DNA of 64,000 nucleotides from Archegozetes longisetosus (lineage: Eukaryota > Arthropoda > Arachnida > Sarcoptiformes > Trhypochthoniidae), in the NCBI GenBank assembly GCA_018873245.2, contig JAEMBT020000008.1, positions 5,717,569-5,781,568 of the forward strand, written 5' to 3'. The first letter of the stretch is position 1; every line of letters begins with the position of its first letter. The position numbers and the translations under genes were made by a program. Of this stretch, positions 50,408-61,594 are shown one piece after another. The notes beneath the pieces are model-generated. The model was not told the origin of the DNA. It did no database searches and saw only the letters and a program-made list of their open reading frames with translations.

Positions 50408-53400
50408 TTACAATTGCATGTCATTGGATTCGCTCCCCTTAGAACGTCTAGATTTGAGAGCTTTTTCTCGCAGAGCTTTTTCTAATTCCTCTAATTTTTG
50501 TTTTTGTTTAGCCGGAGGTATTTCTTCGTCATCGTCAGAAGATTTAGCGCGTTTGGAGCTTTTCTTATGTTTTTATGTTTCTTATGCTTCTTATGGTGTT
50601 TTCTGTGCTTCTTCCTTTTCTTCTTCTTGCTATGACCAGAATCATCACTACTCTCCGAATCACTAGCTCTCTTCTTCCTTTTCTTCTTCTTTGGTTTCTT
50701 GTCAGAACTGTCTGACTTCAATTTTTTAGGTATCGGAGATTCAGAATCAGATTTATCTGAATCAGAATCCGATTCACGTTTTTTGATATCTGGCGAATGG
50801 GTTCGCTTTCCTCCTTTACTAACTGCTGGTGAGTTAGATCGCTGTCTATTCGAAGCTTTGTTCCGTTTTGGTGATGGTGTCCGTGAACCACTTTCTTCAT
50901 CGCTTGATTCACTTGAATATAGTTTTGAGGGCAGTTTTGATGTGTTTTGCGTTGGTTTGGGTGAGGCTTTGCGGGTAATATTAGGCTTAGGACTTGGTTG
51001 ACGACCTCTTCCGGATGGTGGTGGAGATCTATAATTAATCAAAAAAATGATTACTTACTGGACTTGTGATCATTTGAATGATTTCAAGTAATAAATGCAA
51101 CGTTTGGAGCGGAACGATTCAATAAACTAAGCATAATGAGCACAATGAACATGGAATAAATTGCGTGCATTTGAGGATTAGGGCAATTGCAAAGATTTGT
51201 GGCAAAAATGTTCAACATATATAATCTTAAATTTTGATTGCATTAAAAATCAAGTTGTCATCAATGCTTTGCGCACAACAATCAATTATTTGCATTATAT
51301 AAGTTCAACTTGAATGTTGACCAATCAATTCAACCTCATTCTAAATTTTAAATGTCTATTAATAGGTGAAGAACTGATCTTTAGCTCAAAAGGTAGTCTT
51401 GAGGCAATACGGGAACAGGACTCAATTTGCATTTGATGCGCTATTTATAGAAAATGTATTACATATCGATTGCAAATATCATTCCTATAACTTGTAAAAT
51501 GATAGCAATGCCTCAGCTTCAAAATATTCAAAACGGATACACAATTAATTACGAGCTCGGGTTAAGCGTGCATTCAATGTGTCAAATAATTCAAATCAAT
51601 TTCATAAGCAAAGAAATATAGAATTTCATTGAAAAGTATGTCAATACTCATTGGTTTTTTGGCCACGGATTCGATTTTCTTTCTTTACAAGAACGAACTG
51701 ATCATCATTTTCAATAAGAGGCTTAACATCTGCTGTATTAGGAGATAAAGGTTTACGTCTGTGAGAAGTTAAAAGGGATTTATGTTTAGGCGAAGGCGAG
51801 TGAACTCGATTTGCGGGCGAACTGGTTTTCACTGCAAAAGGTGATGGTGACTGCTTTTTGGTTAGCTTAGAATTAGACCTTTTATCAGATCCCGCATTCA
51901 GTGGTGAAGGTTTAGGTGATGGACCACTTCGCACTGGGGATCGTTTCGGAGAGGCTTCGCGTTGAAATGCTTTTCGAACGGCAGGCGATGGCGAACGCTT
52001 TACTGCTCGACGGCTGGCACCTGTTGGGGATGCAGAGCGTTTATCTGATCGCTGTCTGCCTGTTGCTTCGGGTGAACGTCTTCTCGTCGCAAGCGATGGT
52101 GATGGAGAGCGTCGGGAATGTCTAACAGGAGATGCTCTTTGAGGTGATCGACGTCTTGCTTGACGTACAGGTGATGATGAGTGCGAACGTCTCGCTGATC
52201 CTGACCTTCTTTGAACTGGTGACCGTCGACGTGGGGAGCCTGATGATGATCTGCGACGGCCCAAACGCGGAGATCGACGTCGAGGAGGGGAATATGGAGA
52301 TCTGCGTCGACGAGGAGGTGACCGGCCTCTACCTGAAAATCTCGGTGTGAACCGTCGCGGAGAACGACCTACTCCGCCGTAACCACGTCTTGGAGGCGAT
52401 CGATAGCGAAAACCTCTTGGACTTCTGGACCAACTTCTAGACCTAGGCCGAGGACTTCTAGATCTACTACGACTGCGCCTTCTGATAGAACGCGAACGAC
52501 TTCGAGTTCTTCTTCTTCGAGGGAGTCGAAGAACGCCTTCTTCTGGGTGTCGGAGATCTTGTTCTCGATCTTGATTTTGATTTCGATCTAGATCTCGATT
52601 TAGATCTAGATCTCGAAACAGATCTTGATGATCTTCTGTCACTTTTATCGGAAATACTTTTTCTTCTGAATCACGTGATCTATACTGACGTTTCTTACTT
52701 AGTGCCGAATCATTGTTTACTTCATTAGGTTTTGGTTTAGCAGTCACTTTGTCCTCTGGATCTGGTTTCAACTTTAAAGCAGGGGATGGTGAACGAGAAC
52801 TGGGAGAACTGCTTCTTTGCTTACTTGGGGAACGGGACGGCTCTTTAGGCGAATCGCGAGTTTGAGGATTACTCGGAGACATAAATCGTCGCTTAACTGG
52901 TGATCGGGACTTAGTTCTAGATCTGGATCTACTTCTGCTACGAGAAGGACTTCTACGCGATACTGGTCTTCGACCTCTCGGACTTATGCTTCTCCTGCGT
53001 GGACTCCTTGTGCGACTCCGGCGTCGGACTATTGGCGAACGTCTCCTTGGAGATCGTGAACGTTTACGAGGTGTGCGCGAACGTGAACGACTTCGCGATC
53101 GTTTACGTATCGGTGACTTATCGTTAGCTCTCCCATTCTTTGCTTTGTCTTCTGACGAGTTTTTCAGTTCCTCTGCCTATATTAGGGTACAGAGAACAAG
53201 TCAGATATAGAGTTAAATATTTTAATCAATTAACAAATTTTTGGTTAATATATTGATTTCATACCTGACGTTTTTTGATTTCTTCTTTTTTCAAATTAAC
53301 GAATTCAGCAGGTATTCCATCACTTGAATTTTGAGCACTCAACAACAGCTGCCAAAGTTCTCCCATGAATTCACGTGCCTTTTTGCCATTGAGAAAACCA

Positions 53401-54923
53401 GTCAAATTGATTTGCATTAACTTTCCGTCGGGAAACTAAAAACAAAATTTCAGGGAAGAAAATCTACATTAGTTTCAATCAAAGTTTTATATAATCAAAA
53501 TACTGTTTTAAAATATATTTTGTCTATAATTCATAAGATTTTATTTATAACTATTTATTATCAAAAGTTGATTCTTGTGTCGATTTCCTCTGAATTGGTT
53601 GCGATTGTAATAACAGTAAACTCTCCGTCAAAACCCAAATCTCTATTTTGACTTATCGGTTAAGTTGAAACTCCTAAAAGACTGATCACAAAAGACTAAA
53701 TGAGAAAAATAGTCCACAACAACAATATTTGAACAAACGCTATAACAAATCTGTCGATTTATATAACTTTCAACTAATCTCTCATACATTTATCGTTAAA
53801 ATAAAGTTAAACAATAATGGATTAAAACTAATGTTTAGAAATTAAAGATAGAAATATTGATTAAATGCTTTAAAAGCTGTGGCATTTGTTAAACTAAAGC
53901 AATTTTGATAATTTTAATGTATTGCGAGTACCATTCGTTTCTTCTGATGGGATGATTAATTAAACTTTTGTCATTATTGTGATCTCAGACACAATCCGTG
54001 TTTCAGACTCTGCGATACATTTCAGAAGTATCTAATGGATTGAATCGCAAACAATATTTACTAAATAATATAATACTACATATTAAATTAAATTATAATT
54101 CAATTATAATTTCTATTAACATTACATATAATTTCATTACTTTTCAACAGTTTCAAGATTTTAGAGACTTTCTCACTTTAAATTAAGCAACATTTCAGAT
54201 AATATATCAAAATTCAATCATCATATACTTAAATATTATAATCAATAGTTTACATAAAGTTGTTATTGGTCAAATGTGTGACATTTCATTTATTAATCAC
54301 GTTTTAATCGACAGAACACTTTTCAGTCAAATTATTGATAACCAGTAATAAAAATAATTGACTTTCAGACATCAATACCAATAAAGCGATTAGTAGATCA
54401 TTTAATTGAATATCTTATAAAACTAATGGTACCTTATCGGTTTGCAGTTGGTTCAGAACGTATTCGACCACCACTTCGTCGTCCATTTCTAATAACTGTG
54501 CGATTCGAGTCTGAATCCATGGCCGCAAAACGTCCAAATTTACTTTCGTTATATCGACCTGCCATTCATCAAAGTCAACAAAATTAATTAATAATCAATT
54601 CAAATGTTTTATATAAAATATCAAATCAAACTGAAGACAAAACTGATTAAAAATCGATTGATACATAAACAAAGACTCACTTTATTGACAAGAACTTCAT
54701 TAAACTTGAGTTGCTTTAATAGCTTTTTGTGTTTATCCGCAAATCTGTTGTCCTGTTCAGCACTTGTGCCCTAATGTTGAACAAACAAAATAAAAAACAA
54801 TTACAAAATTAAAATAAGTGAAAAACGAAACAACCAATAAAAGCATCAAATAATAAATTAACATTAAAATAATGAAACAAGTAATATATTAGTATATACC
54901 CGAAAAAATCCGGCGTCCGTCAT
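50408..54923 (-). CDS. SRRM1: Serine/arginine repetitive matrix protein 1 (splicing coactivator)
   Basis: Six exons: 54923-54900, 54770-54681, 54558-54433, 53435-53265, 53176-51648 and 51028-50408. The N-terminus (MTDAGFFRGTSAEQDNRFA) and the PWI domain (residues about 35-120, with LRPWIQTRIAQLLEMDDEVV and GFLNGKKAREFM) are those of SRRM1/SRm160. That protein is a nuclear coactivator linking exon-bound SR proteins and the 3'-end machinery. Exon 5 is an extended RS/SP domain of about 510 residues. Exon 6 is acidic and Lys-rich. A run of five T (50570-50574) throws the last part of exon 6 out of frame. One more base would continue it through a Glu-rich helix to a stop at 50408, the expected C-terminus. 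If the run is real, the protein ends at 50491. It is head-to-head with the gene at 55696. Confidence 0.88.
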
Positions 54924-55695
54924 ATTACAGTAGCAAACAATTAATTAATTAAATTAATTATCAATTGTTTTTGCAATTAAATTAGCAGATTTATTCAACG
55001 ATTCAATACAACATAAATATGCGGCAAATTCTAACAAATGGCGACAACAATAGCATTAAGCGATAGAACTCTATGCAGCTCTCTATTAGGTCTCATACTT
55101 TAATAACGTTACGCTAAAACCCATTTTTCGTAGTATTCTCCCCCTACACTACGCTGTTGCTCACACAGCCCCTACCCTTTCTAATGGTAGAGCGTTGTTT
55201 CCTTCAGTAACTTACTCAAATTTCACAACAAATTTTCTAAATTTGACCAAAATTTCGATCTTGATAGGTGGATAAAAACATAAGATTTGAATGCCTGAAA
55301 CTCTTGTCTTCTGATGTAAGACTTTGGTTAGCTAAACCTTAAACCCCATACCCTTACTTTAGCGTAACGTTGTTAAAGTATGAGACCTTATTTAGATTTT
55401 ATTTCAATGTTTCCATTGAAAAACCTAATAATCAGTTAAGTGTTATCAATTTTTTATGGCACATTTTGTTAGGGATATTGCTATTTACGTTTAATTAAAA
55501 AAATATTTACTTATTTGCTTAATTAATAAAAGAAATTATATTACTTTCTGAGGTTCCGTTTAAGGACACTCTTAATATCTGGTAAGAATTTCGACTAAAA
55601 TTGATCACAAATAAATGATTTATAAAAACTTATTTTTCTTCTGAACACGTGTTTAGAAAAAACTTAAATCTGTATCAATAGATAAACCTATAGAA
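54924..55695. promoter_or_regulatory. Divergent promoter region of SRRM1 and DOHH
   Basis: About 770 bp separate two housekeeping genes transcribed outward, so both promoters should lie here. A MITE fills 55089-55387. No canonical box could be assigned. The remainder is AT-rich. Confidence 0.6.
55089..55387. mobile_element. MITE with about 32-bp inverted repeats and TTA duplication
   Basis: The ends GGTCTCATACTTTAATAACG and the reverse complement of the right end (GGTCTCATACTTTAACAACG) pair over about 32 bases. TTA flanks both sides (55086-55088 and 55388-55390), the target size of PIF/Harbinger elements. There is no coding capacity. It sits in the shared promoter region. Confidence 0.75.
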
Positions 55696-56669
55696 ATGTC
55701 AGTCAAGTATAGTAAAGAACAGATATCAGCAATTGGTTCAATTCTTCGAGACACCAGTCGACCGATTGGTCAACGATTTCGGGCATTATTTACGTTAAAA
55801 AATCTTGGTGGACATGAAAGTATTGACGAAATAAGTGCTTGTCTTCTGAACGATGATTCCGCACTTATTAAGCACGAGTGCGCCTATTGTTTGGGACAAA
55901 TGCAAGACTATTACGCGATTAATGTCTTGAATGTCTTGTCTAACACTAATGAACATCCAATGGTTCGACACGAGGCTGGAGAGGGAGCAATTGGTTCACA
56001 GCAAAGTTTAGAGATTTTAAAGGTTTGTATTGGTTGAGTTTTGTTTTTCTTTAAACTTAATTATTATTTGTTTTGTTACAGAAATTTGTGAACGATCCGA
56101 ATCAAGCAGTGTCTGAAACTTGTTTACTAGCAATTCAACGAATCGAATATTTGTTAAATGAAACTAAGGATAATGTAATCAATGATTCATTAGTTTATAA
56201 ATCTGTAGATCCGGCGCCTCCTCTTAAATATAGTGTTGATGATATCTCAAAACTTGAGTCTATTTTAATTGACCCAAAAAATGATTTATTTTCTCGCTAT
56301 CAAGCCATGTTTACCTTAAGAAATATAAACACTGATGAATCGGCTATAGCTCTAGCCAAAGGTCTAAAATGTGCAGAGTCTGCACTATTTAGACATGAAA
56401 TTGCCTTTGTTTTGGGACAAATGCAGAATGCATCAACTGTCCAACAATTAGCTCAAGCTTTGGAAGTATCAGGTGAAAACGAAATGGTTAGACATGAATG
56501 CGCGGAAGCTTTGGGTGCAATTGCAACTGAAGAGGCCAACCAAGTGTTACAAAAGTATATAAAGGATGATCAAAGAGTTGTTCGGGAATCAGTTGAAGTC
56601 GCGCTTGATATGAGCGATTACAATAACAGTGAAGAATTCCAATACGCAAATGCTCTAAATAAAGTATAA
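55696..56669 (+). CDS. DOHH: Deoxyhypusine hydroxylase
   Basis: Exons 55696-56022 and 56082-56669 (59-bp intron) give 304 residues, the normal length. The protein is a HEAT-repeat dyad. Four His-Glu motifs bind the di-iron centre: KHECAYCLGQ, RHEAGEGAIG, RHEIAFVLGQ and RHECAEALGA. The enzyme hydroxylates deoxyhypusine on eIF5A, the last step of hypusine formation in the cytosol. In the second motif GEGAIG replaces the usual GEALGAIG, a two-residue shortening next to the metal ligands. Otherwise all motifs are in place. Its promoter is shared with SRRM1. Confidence 0.93.
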
Positions 56670-56859
56670 GTCATTAAATATCAAATATTTATTGAATTCT
56701 AAACGCTATTTGTATTACATGTTAATTTTTCAAATAAAATAACTCTAAAATGAAATTACAATTCCTGTTAATGTTGTTATTCATGTATACTTTAAAGTGA
56801 AAAATCTGATTAAAATAGTTTTTAAAAACGTTCAGTTTATGATACATCTGATGGATTCG

Positions 56860-57511
56860 CTACTTCTTGAGTGGGCTCTTGAGGGATTGAGTCACTGTTC
56901 TCGGAGGAAGAGGTTCTGATTGTTGAGTAGTTTCTTTGACGAGTTCATCTTTAACTCCTTCATTGTTATCATTGACAACTGATTCTTCAGTAGTTGATTC
57001 AGTCTTCTCCTCCTGTTTATGATCGTTACTGGCGCAGTTGCATGGATCACATTGACACTGATCACTTGTTTGGTTCCTCTAGTCCTTGCTTAGGTTCATC
57101 AGCAGCCTTATTGATTGACAACTTCTTTGGCTGATTCGGTCTTCTCGTCTTGTTGTGATCAGCGTTAGCACAACTGCATGGATCACATTGACATGAATTA
57201 CACTGACACTTTTCGGTTTCGGTTACTTCGTTCCGAGTGACTTCAACTTGATCCTGGCTAGCAACTGCTTCGTTCGGTGTGTCATTTGTCTTCTCTCCTT
57301 CCTTTTGACCCTTCTTAGCGCAGTGACATGGATCACACTTACAAGGATTACACGCACACTTGTGAGGATCAGCTAGCTCTTCGGTTTGATTGTGATTAAC
57401 AGTTTGAGCGCACTTAGTTTGAGGCGTTGGCTCAGTTGCCTGTTCATTGTTTTTATCTTCAGAAGACTGTTTCTGTTGTATATCATTAACAGGCTTTTTA
57501 AAATAGATAAC
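56860..57511 (-). CDS. Cysteine-cluster repeat protein (metallothionein-like motifs), partial
   Basis: An exon opening with acceptor TTCCAG at 57512 encodes a Glu/Asn/Thr-rich protein with repeated CxCxxCxCDPCxCA clusters: HKCACNPCKCDPCHCA, EKCQCNSCQCDPCSCA and, in a shifted frame after about 57065, QCQCDPCNCA. The linkers are acidic. The third cluster and a C-terminal 60-residue tail ending SLKSPLKK (stop at 56860) require a +1 shift. That is either an indel or an unrecognised splice. The Cys spacing suggests metal binding, as in metallothioneins or the cluster of MTF-1. I know no family with this exact repeat. The upstream exon was not found. Confidence 0.55.
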
Positions 57512-59261
57512 CTGGAACCCATTGTTAATCAATAAAATAAAATAAATTTTAAAAATATGAAACAATCCTCTTTAACATGAGGCGGTATAATGATAATGAA
57601 GTACAAATCTCTTATCCTTTTATGCCTTTATTAGGATATCTTCTGGAAATTGCGTTTCAGTCACAGATGAAATAAAGTTTAGTCAAGTTTAGACTCGCCT
57701 ATTGAAAGCTGTGGTGAACGATGACGATTGAAAACACTTACGGTGAAGTCACTATATTCACTATGTTTATGAAAGAAGGGCTTTCTATTGACAAACCCCA
57801 ACACTAAGTTTAGAGTTTATATTAAACTAATCGTTCTAATTTCCCAAATCAAGAAAAAAAAACTTCACAGACTGATATGTAATCGAAGTCTATTTATAGT
57901 ATGGTGTCAGTTTCGGTCATAAGTTTTGCAATAAGCTCGATAATTTGAATTTGTTTAAACTTACTTGCACGATTTTAAAGCCCTTTTGGAATAAATGACT
58001 AATGTATTAGACATTTTTTGTTTTCCTAGAACTTCGCTTTTGAACTATTTTTATCTGTTGTTTAGAAACTGAAACTTTCGACCCGTTGAGTCAACATTGA
58101 ACTGTTTTGATCGAAAACGCATAGTTGAGGAATCTTTGTTTTGAAAGTTAAACTTAAACAGTTAATGAACAAATTTGAACGACTGTTATTTAGTGATAAA
58201 TTGTAAATACTGTTCTCAACTCTAATATTATCCACACTTGTCTGATAGATAGCTTTATGTATTTGTTAGTTTATTGACTGCAAAATATAAAACATAACAC
58301 TCGAGATAAGCGAATACCATGAGTTTTTTAGAGCTTCCATAGTGGAAAATGACTGAAATATCGTATGATTATGCATTGAATGATTGATTTTCAATAAGTA
58401 TATTTTTTAAGGATAAGGATATCACTCGCTGTTCATATGTTACGCATTTAGTTTCTCACAAAAAGTAATCCTATACAAAAGTAATCTACAGGAAACTAGT
58501 CTCTAAATTGACATGTTTTTAGAGAATTTCAATTTACTCATATTATTAGTGATATTAAATTACATTATAAACACCTGTTAGAAGAGATACAAAGTCCTTA
58601 AAGACATGTTTAAGACAAGTTTATTAAGTTAGCCAAATAAGATTAGCTTTGATTTTCCATTGAAAATGTTTTGTAGAGTAAGCACAGGAATGTTCCTAAA
58701 ATTATAATGAAGCGCCAAATCATCATTTATACTAAATAGGCTTTAATAAACTACTGTCGAGCCATCAGCTTATCTACTCATTCAATTAGTCCTACGAACA
58801 ATCGGCTCAATATTGACCAAATGCTAATTTTAAAATTGATTTATATAGCAAACTGATTGAGTTATCTAGCAATAGTTGCTGCATATAAAGGTTTATTGCT
58901 TTAAGTTTGAAAATAAACTAGATTTTCCTAATCATTTCTTTATTACTCTTCAGACTAGATATTGATTTGGAATGCAATTAATAAATATGAAAACGATAGC
59001 AATTTTTTTAGCGAAACTGCAGCTTTCTATTTAATGGCAAATTTTTATAAGAACAAAGTTTGTCTATCAAAATAAATAATTGATTGACGAGAATTTACCG
59101 TTAATATTATTCATTCATTAGAAATGGGATATGAAGATCAAATGAAAGGCAAAGGGATAGAAAAGTTGTCTATATTTTCGCATTTAAGGCTGTTTTGGTG
59201 GAATGGAGAATATATAGAGTAGCAGTTTGCTTAAAGTGCAAGTAGAGCTGGTAGTAGTGGC

Positions 59262-59297
59262 AGTAGTAAGTAGTAGTAGTAGTAGTAGTAGTAGTCG
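59262..59297. repeat. (AGT)n microsatellite
   Basis: About ten tandem AGT/TAG units, ending with imperfect copies (CGTAGTCG). Confidence 0.9.
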
Positions 59298-60361
59298 TAG
59301 TCGATGTGATGCTATAGTTTTTGGTAACAGGCAAAGCAGCAGTGGATGCGATGCTATAGTTTTTGGTAAGAGGGAAAGCGGTCATAATTAAATTAGCGTT
59401 TCTCGTCCTGCTTAAAGGGAAAAGAGTGGAGCACACAATTTATTGATTGAAATTGTTCTAAAGGCATAGCCTTTTCTCTAACTTCTCTCGTGCCTTGTGT
59501 GCTCTGCTATGCTCTGGCTGTGATCTCTAGTTTTACTCTGATATCGCCTCAAACACCGCATCTCATCAGTGCTAACTCGCATCGCAAGTCAACGCCAACT
59601 TATTCTCTATTCTTTTCATTTTCACAATTTCTGTTTTTCTACTATAAACTAGTAGTTTATTCTTATGCTCTTATATTTATGAATTTGATTTTTCCCACTT
59701 TTTTATGATGTTCTCCGCATTGTTGGGGTGTTTGTGTGATAGTTGCTTTGTGTAGAGCACAAAAAAGCTTTGATTTAACACAATATAACATATGAGACTT
59801 TCTCCAACTGAGTTTCAATTATGAACATTAAACACAACAATAGCAATAAAAGTTGCAGCATTTTGATTAGCACATTCTACTTAACAAAATTTGATATAAG
59901 AGTAGTGATTAATTGATATAATACTGAAACTCGTAATGTTTAGTATAGTATTAAAAGGTGACTATTTAACAAATTCTTTCAGACTTTAAGCACAAATTAA
60001 GTCAATTACGTAGTGTTTAATTTCCGATGAATTATGAGTTAGAGATAATGTGATATTCAAATTCTTTGAGCAACTGGTGTGAAAGTATCGCTTCACAATC
60101 AGGTAATTTAATTATTAAGCCCTAAATTTAATATAGGAAAAGGCTATGAAAACCAAGCAATCACTATATTTCAAAACGCTCTGTTCATCAACAAACAAAA
60201 TTATGATTATATAGAATTTTTTCGGTTCTAGTCTTTAGTGTCCACTACTTAGAAAAATAAAGCTCAAGAAGAAAGAAGTAAAAGAAAAGAACAATTTGCT
60301 AAAATGTATTTGATAATAGGAACGAGTAAAGCAACTCAAGAGTTAGAGTTAGTAGTATCAT

Positions 60362-60364
<3 letters not shown>

Positions 60365-60396
<32 letters not shown>
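60365..60396. repeat. (GA)n microsatellite
   Basis: About 15 tandem GA units within AACAAGAGAGAG...GAGCAAAAG. Confidence 0.95.
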
Positions 60397-61539
60397 AAAA
60401 GTTTCAGTACATTTCATTTAAGCTGAGGTAGCGATGCTCTGGCACTATAGGAAAAGGCATTAATACAACATTTGCTTGAGTAAATTAGAGTTTAATTACA
60501 GAAGAGAGTCTAAATTAGATTTAGAGTTAATGTTAATGTTAGTTACACAAAGAGGCGAAATGATGAGAAGCAAAAAGAATTGGTATGCAATCAAAATGTT
60601 TTTGGGTAGCGATAATTTTGTTAAAATGTAATAAATTGATGATCAAAAATAGTCAATAATAATAATGATGATCACTAGTACTAGTAGTGAATTGGGATTG
60701 AGTTAAGGAGCTTTACTTTTTAAGGTCTATTGGTTTGTTATCTGTTTCAGTATTCAGTGGCATATTCGAGCCATTTGTGAGGCATATCGAAGTATTCATA
60801 GAGTGTATTAAGCTATTTACTCGCTATCTTACAAGCTGGAGACTGTTTAGTCTGAGAAATGGCATCAAATCTTGCTATTTGCACAAATGATCGACTCTCA
60901 CTATCGCTCGCATGTTCCAAATATTAAATTGAATTACAAATTTATTTTCTTGTATACAATCCAATAGAAATGCACTACAATGCAGGTCAAACCATCATTC
61001 AATTACTATCGCTATTGTTTAAGGCTATTCAATATGATTCGCCAGCAAACTATCGTTACTTTCGGCTATTGTTTTATAAATAGAAAATACTTCTCCTTTA
61101 AAACATATCAATTGCTCTTAACAGTACGAACTCGTAGATTAGTCTTCAATGATAGAAACTTTCAATAGTTTTGAAGCTCAAATTTGCGATTAGACAAAAA
61201 ATATGCGTTTTGGGAGTCAATAATATTCATTGTCTGTAACTTTTTTCTGTCATATAAAAGTTTTAAGTTATGGCTAAAGAAGGAAATTAAGCGCCATTGT
61301 AAAATTAAAATAAGTTACTATACATAACAGAAAATGTTTTATTCATAGAATAAGCGCATAAAAAATTATAGATTAAGCTAAACGACGAACTGTTTACGCA
61401 ATCAAGAAAAAAAACGAAGAGAAAAAATGACGCCATAAAACCGAATATATAAAAGAAGGCAGAAGAAGAGAGATCCATAAAACACAAGTATTTGATGCAT
61501 AAATTGTCGCTCATTTGTGTGGCATCGACTTGGCTCACA

Positions 61540-61540
<1 letters not shown>

Positions 61541-61591
<51 letters not shown>
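61541..61591. repeat. (CT)n microsatellite
   Basis: About 25 tandem CT/TC units, in the opposite strand sense to the (GA) run 1.15 kb to the left. Confidence 0.95.

Positions 61592-61594
<3 letters not shown>

Noticed and set aside
53998-54186. A plus-strand open frame within SRRM1 intron 3
   Set aside because: It is AT-biased intronic sequence opposite a well-defined spliced gene.
59490-59708. A 72-codon plus-strand open frame
   Set aside because: It has a hydrophobic low-complexity translation in AT-rich DNA, with no splice or domain support.
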